Shown piece by piece: positions 55,348 to 64,000 of a stretch of 64,000 bases of DNA (position 1 is the stretch's first letter; each line of letters opens with the position of its first letter). This DNA is from Sulfurimonas sp. (GTDB taxonomy: Bacteria; Campylobacterota; Campylobacteria; Campylobacterales; Sulfurimonadaceae). Made by a program: the position numbers and the translations under genes. Location: contig JAKFWK010000002.1 in the NCBI GenBank assembly GCA_021732045.1, positions 310,001 to 374,000 of the forward strand, read 5' to 3'. The notes below the pieces were generated by a model. That model was not told where the DNA came from. It saw only the letters and a list, made by a program, of their open reading frames with translations, and searched no databases.

Positions 55348-56139
55348 CTATATTGCAAAGCTTCTAGACATATATTTTCTGATATCCACTAAATCTAACT
55401 CATGATTTACAAACAAATCGTTTGCCAAAATACCCTGCTCTAAAAGCATATCTGCGCCGTCTTTAAATCTTATGTTTTTATTTTTTGCAAGACGCAAGAA
55501 TGGTGTTAACTTGCCGTAAATTGCATCTGCTACAAAAACTGTATTATCCAAAATAACTTCAATAATCTCTTTAGGAGCAGGAAGTTCTTCATCCTTTAAA
55601 CCAGCACTTGTTGTGTTTACTACCAAGTCATAACTACTTAGTTTAAACTCTTCCCATGAGTAGCAAAACTGAGCTAGATTTTTAAAATATGTCAGTTTAT
55701 CCGCACTTCTGTTTAAAATAGTAACTTCCATATCTTCTTGCACAAACCTAGACGCTAACGCTTTTGCTGTTCCGCCAGCGCCCAAAATAAGTATTTTTTT
55801 TATCCTACCAAACTCTTTTATGGAGCAGACAAAACCATCAGCATCGGTGTTATAGCCTACGAGTTTGCCATTTTCATTTACAAGAGTATTTACAACACCT
55901 ATTTTTTTTGCAAAACCTCTAACTTCATCGCACGCTTCAAACGCCACTTCTTTATGTGGAACAGTTACATTTGCCCCACTTAAACCTAAAGAGAAGAAAG
56001 TTTCTCTTAGTTTTAAACCATCGCTTAGATGAACTCTTGTGTAGCAAGCTCTATAATTTAAGTTTTTAAAAACACTGTTGTGCATAAGCGGGGAACGAGA
56101 GTGCTCAACTGGATTGCCAAAAATAGCAAATAGTTTCAT
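55348..56139 (-). CDS. aroE: Shikimate dehydrogenase
   Basis: It reduces 3-dehydroshikimate with NADPH. The 263-residue protein has the substrate motifs FGNPVEHSRSPLMHN and ANVTVPHKE (catalytic Lys), the NADP loop LGAGGTAKAL and the D-A-IYGKLTPF late region. It is the last gene of the leftward operon, six bases after trpE. Same neighbourhood as in C. jejuni. Confidence 0.94.
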   Translation of the reverse strand: MKLFAIFGNPVEHSRSPLMHNSVFKNLNYRACYTRVHLSDGLKLRETFFSLGLSGANVTVPHKEVAFEACDEVRGFAKKIGVVNTLVNENGKLVGYNTDADGFVCSIKEFGRIKKILILGAGGTAKALASRFVQEDMEVTILNRSADKLTYFKNLAQFCYSWEEFKLSSYDLVVNTTSAGLKDEELPAPKEIIEVILDNTVFVADAIYGKLTPFLRLAKNKNIRFKDGADMLLEQGILANDLFVNHELDLVDIRKYMSRSFAI

Positions 56140-56145
56140 AGCGTA

Positions 56146-57549
56146 TTAGTCTAAATCTTCAAGTGAATGAACAAGTGCACCCAACTTGTTTTTAACTTCC
56201 AGATACTCTAGCTCATTTTGACTATCAGCAACCACTCCAGCACCAGCTTGCAGGACAACCTTATCTTTTTTAACCATAGCAGTTCTTATAGTTATAGCGC
56301 TGTCCATATTTCCATCGAAACCAAAGTAACCTATACTCCCGCTATAAAAACCTCTTTTGATTCCCTCATACTCAGCTATAAGCTCCATTGCACGGATTTT
56401 TGGTGCACCTGTCATAGTTCCTGCTGTAAAAGTTGCCATAAAAAGATCAAACATATCTTTATCGTCATCTAGCTGTGCAGTAACATCTGAAACTATATGC
56501 ATAACATGAGAAAACTTCTCAATATGCATCATATTTTCAACCTTAACGCTCCCAGTTTTTGCAACACGACTCACATCATTTCTACCCAAATCTATAAGCA
56601 TCAGATGCTCTGCGAGTTCTTTTGGATCATTTAAAAGTTCGTACTCAAGCTCTGTATCTCTCTCTCTCGTGCCGCCTCTTTTTCTTGTTCCAGCAATCGG
56701 GCGAAGCAGAAGTTCGCCATCTGTTAGTCTAACCATAACCTCAGGAGAGCTTCCAACTATGTTAAAATCTTCATACTCCATTAAGAACATATAAGGCGAT
56801 GGATTTTTTGTTCGTAGGACTCTATAAAAACTAAATGGATCAACTTTTATATTTCTTGTAAAACGATTTGTCATGAGGATTTGAAAAACATCCCCACTTC
56901 TTATCATCTCTCTGGAATTATCAACCATTTTGAAAAATTGCTCTTTAGAAAACGCAAAACTGCCCTTATCATCTCCAATATTTTTCTTCATAGGAATATA
57001 CTCATAAGAGCTTTTTAGTTCATTTTCTATCTCATCAAACTTGTTGCTCATCTCTAAGATTGTACTAATAAGAGAGATTTTATGATTTTTATGAGAATAA
57101 ACTAAAACGATTTTTGGAAGCATCAAGTCCAAGTCTGGAGTATTTAACTCATCCCGAAGATTGCTCATACTTGAGTTTAATTTCGGCTCAAAAACTTTTA
57201 CCATGTCATAACCAATATAACCTATAAAACCATCAACATAGCCAATTTTTAGCTCTTTTGACGCGCTTTTGTATATGCTAGTATCTATATTTTTGTAGTA
57301 CTCTTTTAAAAAAATAAATGGGGAGTAACTTTTGGCATGAGAGGCACCATTGGCATCTGTGTAGATTGTTTGATTGTTTATATATTGGAGTCTTTCTCTA
57401 GCTCCAATACATATAAAACTATAGTTTCCATCACTACCACCAGCACTCTCAAAAAGATAAGAGATTTCATCTTTAAAAATTGATTTTAATTTTGCATAAA
57501 CAGCGATTGGGGCCAACTGATCTTGAGTAAATTGCTTGGAATAAATCAA
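56146..57549 (-). CDS. trpE: Anthranilate synthase component I
   Basis: The enzyme makes anthranilate from chorismate in tryptophan synthesis. Core motifs are present: the KEQFFKMVDNSREMIRSGD and FQILMTNRF stretch, GSSPEVMVRL, PIAGTRKRGGT, DLGRNDVSRVA and GTMTGAPKIRAMELI. An N-terminal FES motif fits Trp feedback binding. The start was set at TTG 57549, which has AAGG seven bases before it; the longer frame reaches TTG 57579 with no site. 467 residues. PabB, the related folate enzyme, is a possible alternative. Component II and other trp genes are absent here. Confidence 0.82.
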   Translation of the reverse strand: MIYSKQFTQDQLAPIAVYAKLKSIFKDEISYLFESAGGSDGNYSFICIGARERLQYINNQTIYTDANGASHAKSYSPFIFLKEYYKNIDTSIYKSASKELKIGYVDGFIGYIGYDMVKVFEPKLNSSMSNLRDELNTPDLDLMLPKIVLVYSHKNHKISLISTILEMSNKFDEIENELKSSYEYIPMKKNIGDDKGSFAFSKEQFFKMVDNSREMIRSGDVFQILMTNRFTRNIKVDPFSFYRVLRTKNPSPYMFLMEYEDFNIVGSSPEVMVRLTDGELLLRPIAGTRKRGGTRERDTELEYELLNDPKELAEHLMLIDLGRNDVSRVAKTGSVKVENMMHIEKFSHVMHIVSDVTAQLDDDKDMFDLFMATFTAGTMTGAPKIRAMELIAEYEGIKRGFYSGSIGYFGFDGNMDSAITIRTAMVKKDKVVLQAGAGVVADSQNELEYLEVKNKLGALVHSLEDLD

Positions 57550-57592
57550 AGTGATACCTTGTGAGAGAGTTTGCTCCAAAGGAGGAGCATAA

Positions 57593-58468
57593 TTATTGTA
57601 TTTTAGTTAAAAATGCGCCAGGCTCTACAGAACTTCTCACAGCCTTTAGAGCCTCTCTTGCTTCTTTGTCGCTACCAAAAGGACCAACTAAAACTTTACT
57701 GAGCTCAGTAGAGTCATTTTTTACTTTATGAAATTTATATTTATATCCTAATTTTCCAATAGATTCTAACAAGTTTTTGTTAGGTTCATTTTTTGTGAAA
57801 GAGCCAACTTGAATATAATAAATCTCGTTACTATTACTCTTTAGCTCTTGAGATGGCTTAATAACTATTTTTGAAGGCTCTGCTTTTACACTCTCTTCAA
57901 CTTCTTTTTTCTTTATAGTTTCTTTAACTTTCTCTTTTTTTACAACTTCTTTAGGAGCTTTAATTTCTTTGACTCTCTCTTTTTTTACAACTTCTTTAGG
58001 AGTTAGAATTTCTTTAGTTTTCTCTTTTTTTACAATTTCGTGAGCGGGCATACTCTCTTTAGTTTTCTCTTTTTTTATAATTACACTTGAAGGAACTGCT
58101 TCTACGCTATCAGGGCTAACTATCTCTTGGGGAACAACATCTTGCATCACCTCTTTACTACTCTCTTCTTTTAGTTTTTGTGCAATTTTTTCAAGTGAAT
58201 CACCATTTTGAGTTCCGTCTTGAATAACTGGAACTTCTTCAAAAAGTGGCTCATTTTCTGCTACTTTTGGTTTTTTTATCTCTGGTGCTGGTGGAAGAAT
58301 TGCCTGAGGAAGGTTATCGGTGCCCTTTGAGGTAATAGTATTCATTAACATAACAACAACTATTAAAATTATTCCCAGCGTAGCAACAGCTAAAACAATC
58401 TTTTTGTTATTTGTTGAAGATGTATTTTTATTTAATATAATATCGTTTAGTTCACTTTTTTCTTCCAT
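57593..58468 (-). CDS. SPOR-domain membrane protein with Lys/Glu-rich repeats
   Basis: The 291-residue protein has one N-terminal TM (about 23-43), a long disordered region, four tandem 15-residue repeats (129-188), and a C-terminal SPOR domain (about 214-291, with YYIQVGSF and LVGPF). SPOR domains bind denuded glycan at the division septum. The layout is that of a cell-division protein such as DamX or FtsN. It lies between DUF1882 and trpE; a similar protein sits beside DUF1882 in C. jejuni. Own promoter likely at 58498-58503. Confidence 0.82.
   Translation of the reverse strand: MEEKSELNDIILNKNTSSTNNKKIVLAVATLGIILIVVVMLMNTITSKGTDNLPQAILPPAPEIKKPKVAENEPLFEEVPVIQDGTQNGDSLEKIAQKLKEESSKEVMQDVVPQEIVSPDSVEAVPSSVIIKKEKTKESMPAHEIVKKEKTKEILTPKEVVKKERVKEIKAPKEVVKKEKVKETIKKKEVEESVKAEPSKIVIKPSQELKSNSNEIYYIQVGSFTKNEPNKNLLESIGKLGYKYKFHKVKNDSTELSKVLVGPFGSDKEAREALKAVRSSVEPGAFLTKIQ
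57905..58084 (-). repeat. Four 45-base tandem repeats in the SPOR gene
   Basis: The repeats encode units like EIVKKEKTKEILTPK and EVVKKERVKEIKAPK (15 residues). Copies have diverged by substitution; they lie in frame and add a rigid, charged spacer between membrane and SPOR domain. Confidence 0.8.
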
Positions 58469-58497
58469 CTATAAACCCTTTTAAAAAATTAACTCTA

Positions 58498-58503
58498 ATA
58501 ATA
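58498..58503 (-). promoter_or_regulatory. Possible -10 box of the SPOR gene
   Basis: TATTAT on the minus strand preceded by TTTTTTGG, the same pattern as at cheV. 30 bases before the SPOR ATG. Confidence 0.4.
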
Positions 58504-58552
58504 CCAAAAAATATATATTTTATGTCCAACTAAAAAATAGCTAGACCTATTA

Positions 58553-59095
58553 CTACATATGTTTTGACCAAGAAGCTCCGCGCTCTTTTGCGTAAACATC
58601 GTATGGTATTGTCAAAATATTATACTCATCTGGCATATCGGCATTTGGGAACATTCTCCATTGATTGGGTTGTTTCGCTGCCAGTTTCATAGAGATCATT
58701 TTTCCAAGTTGAATAGCTTCTTGAAGAGTAGTATGTCCTTTGTGGATATAGACATGAAGATGCCCCTCTGTTTTTGTTTTATAGGCTGTGAAATTTATAT
58801 ACCCCTCTTCACGAAGAAGAAGTTGTGCCTTATGATAAAATCTCTCAGGATCTCTTCCGTTATAATCAATTACAATATTTTCAACTTTACCACTTTTGTT
58901 AATCAAAGAGTGTGCAACAGTAATCTCTCCCTTTAAATGCTGATTGATAACAGATTGTGAGAGAGTCGCGTTAATCTTCTCAAATTTATTATAAAAAGTA
59001 CGACCTTTAAAGACCAATTTATCAACAACACTATCTTTTTTGACCCAGTAGTGATCAGTAAGCATTTTAATAAGAGCTAAATCCATTGCAACCAT
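58553..59095 (-). CDS. DUF1882-family protein
   Basis: The 180-residue protein is of a family restricted to epsilonproteobacteria (DUF1882). Visible are [15 protein letters not shown] and the C-terminal [15 protein letters not shown]. No known catalytic motif or TM. It follows glyA by 12 bases with TAGGAGAT before the ATG, as in C. jejuni, so it is a conserved member of this operon. The function is unknown. Confidence 0.83.
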   Translation of the reverse strand: MVAMDLALIKMLTDHYWVKKDSVVDKLVFKGRTFYNKFEKINATLSQSVINQHLKGEITVAHSLINKSGKVENIVIDYNGRDPERFYHKAQLLLREEGYINFTAYKTKTEGHLHVYIHKGHTTLQEAIQLGKMISMKLAAKQPNQWRMFPNADMPDEYNILTIPYDVYAKERGASWSKHM

Positions 59096-59107
59096 AGTGA
59101 TTATCTC

Positions 59108-60355
59108 CTAGTATGTTGATTGATTATATATTACAAAATTCTGAGCCAACTCTTTTAACTCTTCTTTGATTTTTGTGTGCATGGCGATGTCATTTATATT
59201 ATCAAGGACATCAGCTATTTTGTTAGCAATAAACTCAAACTCTCTCTCTTTCATACCACGAGATGTCAAAGCAGGACTTCCAATGCGGATACCTGAAGTA
59301 ACGAAAGGGCTTCTTGTTTCACCTGGTACTGTATTTTTATTTACTGTTATTCCAGCATTTCCAAGTGCAATATCTGCATCTTTTCCTGAGAACTCGCGAT
59401 TTATAAATGATACTAAAACAAGATGATTGTCAGTCCCACCACTTACTAAATCAAAGCCTCTTTTTAAAAGAACTTCAGCCAAGACTTTAGCATTCGCTTT
59501 AACTTGTTTTGCATAATCTTTCCATTCTGGAGACAGATTATATTTAAAACCTACTGCCTTAGCAGCTATCACATGAACAAGCGGACCACCTTGAAGAGCA
59601 GGGAAAATTGCAGAGTTCATCTTTTTTGCTATCTCTTCATCATTTGTCATAATCATACCGCCTCTTGGTCCCGCAAGAGTTTTATGGGTAGTTGTTGTTA
59701 CAACATGGGCATGTGGAAATGGATTTGGATGCTCACCTGCAACTACGAGTCCAGCAACATGAGCAATGTCGGCGAACATAATAGCTCCAACTTCATCAGC
59801 TATCTCACGGAATTTTTTAAAATCTATCTCTCTTGCATAAGCAGAAGCTCCACAAACGATGATTTTTGGTTTAACTGCTTTTGCAATCTCCATAATCTTA
59901 TCATAATTCATACGACCATCAAGCTCAACGCCATAAGTAAAACTTGAATAGTTTTGACCTGAAAAACTAGGTTTTGAACCATGAGTTAAGTGACCACCAT
60001 GACTTAAATCCATACCCAACAGTTTATCTCCAGCTTTAAGCAGACCCGCATAGACAGCGGCATTTGCTTGACTTCCAGAGTGTGGCTGAACATTAGCAAA
60101 GTTACATCCAAAAAGCTCACAAGCTCTATCTATCGCTAACTGCTCAACACCATCAGCATACTCACAACCGCCATAGTAACGCTTAGCAGGATAACCCTCT
60201 GCATACTTGTTTGTGAACACCGAACCCATCGCCTCCATTACAGCTGGAAGCGTAAAATTCTCAGATGCTATCATCTCTAAATGGTCAGTCTGTCTCTCCA
60301 ACTCTTTTTCACATAACTCAAAAATTTCACTATCATACTCTTTTAAAAAACTCAT
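59108..60355 (-). CDS. glyA: Serine hydroxymethyltransferase
   Basis: It interconverts serine and glycine with tetrahydrofolate. 415 residues, full length. PLP-lysine in [14 protein letters not shown], plus [14 protein letters not shown] [17 protein letters not shown], and [19 protein letters not shown] before the ATG. It follows lysS by 18 bases. serA at 2699-4288 supplies its substrate pathway. Confidence 0.97.
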   Translation of the reverse strand: MSFLKEYDSEIFELCEKELERQTDHLEMIASENFTLPAVMEAMGSVFTNKYAEGYPAKRYYGGCEYADGVEQLAIDRACELFGCNFANVQPHSGSQANAAVYAGLLKAGDKLLGMDLSHGGHLTHGSKPSFSGQNYSSFTYGVELDGRMNYDKIMEIAKAVKPKIIVCGASAYAREIDFKKFREIADEVGAIMFADIAHVAGLVVAGEHPNPFPHAHVVTTTTHKTLAGPRGGMIMTNDEEIAKKMNSAIFPALQGGPLVHVIAAKAVGFKYNLSPEWKDYAKQVKANAKVLAEVLLKRGFDLVSGGTDNHLVLVSFINREFSGKDADIALGNAGITVNKNTVPGETRSPFVTSGIRIGSPALTSRGMKEREFEFIANKIADVLDNINDIAMHTKIKEELKELAQNFVIYNQSTY

Positions 60356-60373
60356 ACATTATCCTTTGTTTAA

Positions 60374-61888
60374 TTAATTTTCTTCTTCACACTGCTCATC
60401 ACTATGAAGTGGCTTCATGGCTGGAAATAGCAACACATCTCTAATGGAGTGTTCATTAGTCAGGAGCATTACAAGTCTATCTATGCCTATTCCCTGCCCT
60501 GCAGTTGGAGCCATACCATAGCTTAGTGCCTCTACAAAATCCTCATCCATCTCATGAGCTTCATCATCACCACAATCTTTTGATTCAACTTGAGTTCTGA
60601 ATCTCTCATATTGATCAACTGGATCATTTAACTCACTAAAAGCATTTGCAATTTCACGACCAGCAATAAATAGCTCAAATCTCTCTGTTACATTTGAATC
60701 AATATCACTTCTTCTTGCCAGAGGCGATATTTCAACTGGATATTCCGTTATAAATGTAGGATTTATTAGTTTTTCTTCAACAAACTCATCAAAAAGTTCA
60801 CCTTGAAGTTGACCCAATGATAAGTTTGGTTTTACTGTTATATTTTTAGATTTTAAAAACTCTAAAATTTTGTTTTTATCATTTACAACCTCTTGTGGAA
60901 CTCCACCAATCGTGTACAAGGACTCAACAAGTGGAATTTCACTAAAGTCTGAAAAATCAACCTCTAAATCACCATAAGGAAGCATAGTGGGCAAATCTAA
61001 ATGATTAAAAAGATAACGAAAATACTCTTTTGTAATCTCTATCAAATCTTTATATGTTTTATATGCCCAGTAAAACTCGATTGAAGTAAATTCAGGATTG
61101 TGCGTAGCATCCATTCCCTCATTCCTAAAGTTACGATTTATCTCAAAAACTGCTTCAAAACCACCAACAATCAATCTCTTTAGATATAACTCTGGTGCAA
61201 TTCTTAGGTATCTATCAATACCGAGTGCATTGTGATGCGTAACAAAAGGTTTAGCGTTTGCACCACCGGCAATTGGGTGCATCATTGGCGTCTCAACCTC
61301 TAAAAAACCCTTATCTTCAAAAAATCGTCTAGTTAAAGAGATGACTTTTGAACGAGTTCTAAATGTTTTTCTAACCTCTGCATTCATAATAAGATCTAAA
61401 TATCTTTTTCTATATCTTGTCTCTTTATCTGTAATTCCATGGAATTTTTCAGGTAGTGGCGCTATAGCTTTTGTGAGTAGTTTAAAGCTATCTGCATGCA
61501 GAGATAACTCGCCCATTCCAGTTACAAACGGATATCCTCCAACTTCAACAATGTCGCCAGCTTCTATGTTTTTCTTAAATATATCGTTATAAAATCCTTC
61601 AACAAAATTATCTCTTGCTATATAAACCTGAAGAGTTCCGCTCTCATCCTCAATAGCAATAAAGCTTGCTTTACCCATAATTCTAAAGAGTTTTATACGA
61701 CCACTTACGATGTAGTGTCTTTTTTCATCTCTTTGATTCTCTTTGCTTGCAACATCTGAATTTACATTTAAGTATTTCGCTATTGTTGTATTTCTTTTAG
61801 AATCATTTGAATATGGATTAACACCTATACTTCTAAGTAATTCTACTTTTTCTATTCTTTGTTGTATAAATTTATTTTCAAAAGCCAA
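60374..61888 (-). CDS. lysS: Lysine-tRNA ligase (class II)
   Basis: Class II ligase with an N-terminal anticodon OB domain (about 45-150) and a catalytic core: motif 2 ([20 protein letters not shown]) and motif 3 ([13 protein letters not shown]). Start set at TTG 61888 ([10 protein letters not shown]...), which has AAAAGGA seven bases upstream and leaves a 13-base gap after fur; the longer ATG frame at 61933 would overlap fur by 32 bases. 504 residues, the normal size. The fur-lysS-glyA order matches C. jejuni. Confidence 0.95.
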   Translation of the reverse strand: MAFENKFIQQRIEKVELLRSIGVNPYSNDSKRNTTIAKYLNVNSDVASKENQRDEKRHYIVSGRIKLFRIMGKASFIAIEDESGTLQVYIARDNFVEGFYNDIFKKNIEAGDIVEVGGYPFVTGMGELSLHADSFKLLTKAIAPLPEKFHGITDKETRYRKRYLDLIMNAEVRKTFRTRSKVISLTRRFFEDKGFLEVETPMMHPIAGGANAKPFVTHHNALGIDRYLRIAPELYLKRLIVGGFEAVFEINRNFRNEGMDATHNPEFTSIEFYWAYKTYKDLIEITKEYFRYLFNHLDLPTMLPYGDLEVDFSDFSEIPLVESLYTIGGVPQEVVNDKNKILEFLKSKNITVKPNLSLGQLQGELFDEFVEEKLINPTFITEYPVEISPLARRSDIDSNVTERFELFIAGREIANAFSELNDPVDQYERFRTQVESKDCGDDEAHEMDEDFVEALSYGMAPTAGQGIGIDRLVMLLTNEHSIRDVLLFPAMKPLHSDEQCEEEN

Positions 61889-61901
61889 TATATTTTCCTT
61901 T

Positions 61902-62378
61902 TTATTTTGTCTTACAGTTCTTACAGATTCCATAAATTTGCATTGAGTGATCTCTCATTTCAAAATCTAACTCTTTTGCAATTTTTCGCTGTCTCTCTTC
62001 AATCTCTTCATCTACAAATTCTATAATCACTCCACACACAGTGCATATAAAGTGGTCATGATGGGATTTTGCACCGAGTTCATATTTTTTACCTTGTGCA
62101 CCAAAAGAGAGTGAAGTAACCATGTCGGACTCTTCTAAAAGTGAGAGCGTTCTATATACTGTTGCTATTCCAGTGTTTAAGTTTGGAAATTTTTCTTGAA
62201 TTAAGTTGTGAAGAGACTCCGGTGTTAAATGCTCATTTGAATTATATAGAGTCTCAAGTATAACCTCTCTTTGAATTGTAAATTTTAAACCATTCTCTTT
62301 AAGAAGTATTTTAAAATCACTAAGCAATTGTGTATACTCTACTGTTTTATCTCTGAAATTTGTTTTTAAATCAGGCAT
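61902..62378 (-). CDS. fur: Ferric uptake regulator Fur
   Basis: The 158-residue repressor has a winged helix (about 30-90: [20 protein letters not shown]), the HHDH metal region (106-109), and two zinc pairs, Cys112/Cys115 and Cys152/Cys155, which fit a structural zinc site. It controls iron genes with Fe2+ as corepressor. It starts right after the cvpA stop, and the stop is 13 bases from the lysS TTG. The same cvpA-fur-lysS order is known in C. jejuni. Confidence 0.95.
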   Translation of the reverse strand: MPDLKTNFRDKTVEYTQLLSDFKILLKENGLKFTIQREVILETLYNSNEHLTPESLHNLIQEKFPNLNTGIATVYRTLSLLEESDMVTSLSFGAQGKKYELGAKSHHDHFICTVCGVIIEFVDEEIEERQRKIAKELDFEMRDHSMQIYGICKNCKTK

Positions 62379-63017
62379 CTATTTTTCACCCTTGCTATTT
62401 AAGTTTTGAACTGCTTTTTCTTTGATTTTACTTTTTGCATCTTCTACAATTTTAAGCGTTGAATTGTCTATTGTTTTATTGATTTTATTTTGCTCTTCTT
62501 CCGCTTTCTCATCTACAGCTTTCTCAATATCCAGTGGCTCAAGTTTCATGATATAGCTACCGGTAGTAACCATTGCAGGAAAGAGTATACTGTTTTTCAT
62601 AAATGAGTCTAGAGTCGTCCTTGTTGCTTTTACATTATATGCCGAATAAATTATTACAGAAGCGATGAAGAAAAACTTACTAGCAGAGAAGAAAAATCCT
62701 AAGATTTTGTCAAAAGCCCCAAGTCCACTAACAAAACTTAGCTTCTTGAGTGCCATCCCAGCCCCCAGCATAAGAAGCCAAAACAGGACTATAGTAAATA
62801 AAAAACCGCTAAAGCTGATTGCACTACTGCTTTGAAATTTAAATATAATATCACTTAATACTTGGCCAACGCTATCTCCAACTCGTGAAGCTAAAAAGAT
62901 ACCACCAACAATACCCACCAACCCAAATAGCTCTTTAAAAAAGCCGTTTATGATACCTTTGAAACCCAAAAAAAGAACTATTACTAAAACTACAATATCA
63001 AAATAGTTAAAATCCAT
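62379..63017 (-). CDS. cvpA: CvpA-family membrane protein
   Basis: The 212-residue protein has four TM segments in the first 120 residues (about 7-25, 30-46, 65-85, 100-120), with the FDIVVLVIVLFLGFKGIINGF start of the CvpA family, and a charged tail of about 60 residues rich in Lys and Glu. CvpA is linked to colicin V export and to bile or envelope tolerance elsewhere. It starts directly after the GGDEF stop. Confidence 0.88.
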   Translation of the reverse strand: MDFNYFDIVVLVIVLFLGFKGIINGFFKELFGLVGIVGGIFLASRVGDSVGQVLSDIIFKFQSSSAISFSGFLFTIVLFWLLMLGAGMALKKLSFVSGLGAFDKILGFFFSASKFFFIASVIIYSAYNVKATRTTLDSFMKNSILFPAMVTTGSYIMKLEPLDIEKAVDEKAEEEQNKINKTIDNSTLKIVEDAKSKIKEKAVQNLNSKGEK

Positions 63018-63932
63018 CTATTCCATAACCTTAGTCAACTGATTTTTCCCACTATTTTTTGAAATATACATAGCTTTATCCACCCTAGCTATTAAACTAT
63101 CTTTATTGTCATCTTTTAGCAATTTTGTCATTCCTATACTAGCTGTTATAGATATCTTTTCACCCATATAGATAAGATTATTAGAACTAACTAGTTTTAA
63201 AAGTCTATTTGCCATAAGTTCACACCCCTCATCACTATTACGATTCAGCATAATTAGAAACTCTTCTCCACCATATCTAAAAATTTTATCACCATCTCTT
63301 AGTGTTTTCTTTAAAATATTTGACACAAATATTAAAATTTTATCACCAGCCACATGACCATAAGTATCATTTATTTTTTTGAAATCATCTAAATCTAGCA
63401 TAAGAAGATGAAGCTCATATGGTCTATCTTTATTTGAAAATATCTCATCTAAGCTTCTGCTTAGTTCTCTTCTGTTGAAAACTTTTGTCAAGGCATCAAT
63501 ACTTGAGGTATGTTCTAAAGTTGCTACCTTTTGTGATAAATCATAAATTATATCGTTTGCTTTTTTTATCTCATTTGTCATATGAAGTTGAATTTCACTA
63601 AATTTTACCTCAAGAGTTGGCAAATCAATCTGATTTGCAATACAATCTTCAAGCGTCACTTTATGCAGTTGCGTCAACTTTTCAAATTTATCATTTGTGG
63701 ATTCATAAGATGTTAAACTATGTTCCACTAGCTCTTTGTATGAGTTATGAAAAGCTAATTTTACACGCTCTGCCGAATCTATCTTTTGACTATCAATATT
63801 GGAAATAATTTCAATGGCATCTCTTAGGTAGCCAATAACTTGCTCCTTTGATACATCTTTTTCTATGTCAATTTTTACAAGTAAACTCTCATAAACCTCT
63901 TCAACTAAGGCTTTTAAATCTTTTTTTTGCAC
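63018..63932 (-). CDS. Diguanylate cyclase (GGDEF)
   Basis: The 304-residue protein has an N-terminal helical region (about 1-145) and a GGDEF domain (about 150-300) with active motif RYGGEEF and upstream RDGD five residues before it, the allosteric I-site. It should make c-di-GMP. The GTG at 63932 is preferred: GGAAG lies five bases before it and the TATAAT at 63961-63966 gives a leader of about 23 bases. The longer TTG start at 63944 has no good site. First gene of the cvpA-fur-lysS run. Confidence 0.86.
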   Translation of the reverse strand: MQKKDLKALVEEVYESLLVKIDIEKDVSKEQVIGYLRDAIEIISNIDSQKIDSAERVKLAFHNSYKELVEHSLTSYESTNDKFEKLTQLHKVTLEDCIANQIDLPTLEVKFSEIQLHMTNEIKKANDIIYDLSQKVATLEHTSSIDALTKVFNRRELSRSLDEIFSNKDRPYELHLLMLDLDDFKKINDTYGHVAGDKILIFVSNILKKTLRDGDKIFRYGGEEFLIMLNRNSDEGCELMANRLLKLVSSNNLIYMGEKISITASIGMTKLLKDDNKDSLIARVDKAMYISKNSGKNQLTKVME

Positions 63933-63960
63933 TTTAGCTTCCAATCCAAAAAATTTTCTT

Positions 63961-63966
63961 ATTATA
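63961..63966 (-). promoter_or_regulatory. -10 box of the GGDEF-cvpA-fur operon
   Basis: Perfect TATAAT on the minus strand, 29 bases before the GTG start. It may drive the whole leftward run down to glyA and beyond. Confidence 0.5.
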
Positions 63967-64000
63967 CATTCACAAGAATAAAAAAGAGCTTTGCATCCTA

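Noticed and set aside
57578..57590. AAAGGAGGAGC on the plus strand opposite the trpE/SPOR gap
   Set aside because: A good Shine-Dalgarno by sequence, but the following frame stops within a few codons and no start is in range.
61889..61933. Longer lysS start at ATG 61933
   Set aside because: It would overlap fur by 32 bases without a ribosome site; TTG 61888 has AAAAGGA at the right distance and fits the family length.
1..64000. tRNA, rRNA, CRISPR, insertion sequences, prophage
   Set aside because: Read for cloverleaf ends, direct-repeat arrays, transposases and phage genes; none found. The Xer-type recombinase looks like a housekeeping gene.

Overview
The window is AT-rich, gene-dense chromosomal DNA from an epsilonproteobacterium (Campylobacterota), most likely Sulfurimonas or a close relative. 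This rests on three things. Gene order matches blocks known from Campylobacter jejuni: DUF2018-exported protein-prenyl synthase-hemA-proS-fxsA-hemC-ubiD; lpxK/nadE/metallo-hydrolase; lipoprotein-TPR protein/gatC; and cvpA-fur-lysS-glyA-DUF1882-SPOR protein-aroE. Promoters have a good -10 box behind a T-rich stretch and no clear -35 box. A Tat-exported flavocytochrome c sulfide dehydrogenase subunit and a NosL-like protein point to sulfur oxidation and denitrification. The species is inferred, not proven. I saw no tRNA, rRNA, CRISPR array, insertion sequence or prophage, and no gene-free stretch longer than about 215 bases.

Layout. 0-2.6 kb: an RND efflux pump split into two overlapping genes, cut by the window edge. 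2.7-12.0 kb: pheS-pheT-aroA-ispH-rpsA-(membrane protein)-serA, read leftward. 12.1-13.7 kb: a HIT protein and an MltC-like lytic transglycosylase. 13.7-16.2 kb: a 38-residue membrane protein, an OsmC-like protein, argH and a small cytochrome c. 16.3-24.5 kb: a nine-gene leftward operon for haem and quinone synthesis that also holds proS, fxsA and a thiol-disulfide protein. 24.7-27.2 kb: a stand-alone MnmC-type oxidoreductase and the sulfide dehydrogenase flavoprotein. 27.4-31.1 kb: nadE-aminotransferase-lpxK-argB. 31.2-35.4 kb: metallo-hydrolase, polA, HDOD protein. 35.5-39.3 kb: a NosL/DsbD_2 copper-handling pair, a Xer-type recombinase, and a YfgM/BamB-like pair. 39.4-40.9 kb: gatC and a lone pilT. 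40.9-46.8 kb: a tightly overlapping operon HlyD-like adaptor / molybdopterin oxidoreductase / argD / tolC / midA. 47-51.3 kb: cheV, then the oadGAB sodium-pumping decarboxylase. 51.5-52.8 kb: small membrane proteins and an unknown helical protein. 53-55.3 kb: htpG and a small membrane protein on either side of a perfect inverted repeat. 55.3-64 kb: a leftward operon GGDEF protein-cvpA-fur-lysS-glyA-DUF1882-SPOR-trpE-aroE.

Most of the window is core metabolism and carries no strong sign of a new defence or mobile system. The points most worth a second look are the split RND pump, a proline-tRNA ligase without its editing insert, the YfgM/BamB-like pair, the mixed efflux/molybdoenzyme/arginine operon with a 44-base gene overlap, perfect inverted repeats at rpsA and htpG, and several short genes missed by length cut-offs (13734-13850 and 52136-52291).

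Many genes start with TTG or GTG, or overlap their neighbour by one to four bases, so translational coupling is common. Where a Shine-Dalgarno site favoured a start other than the longest reading frame, the chosen start is explained in that entry.
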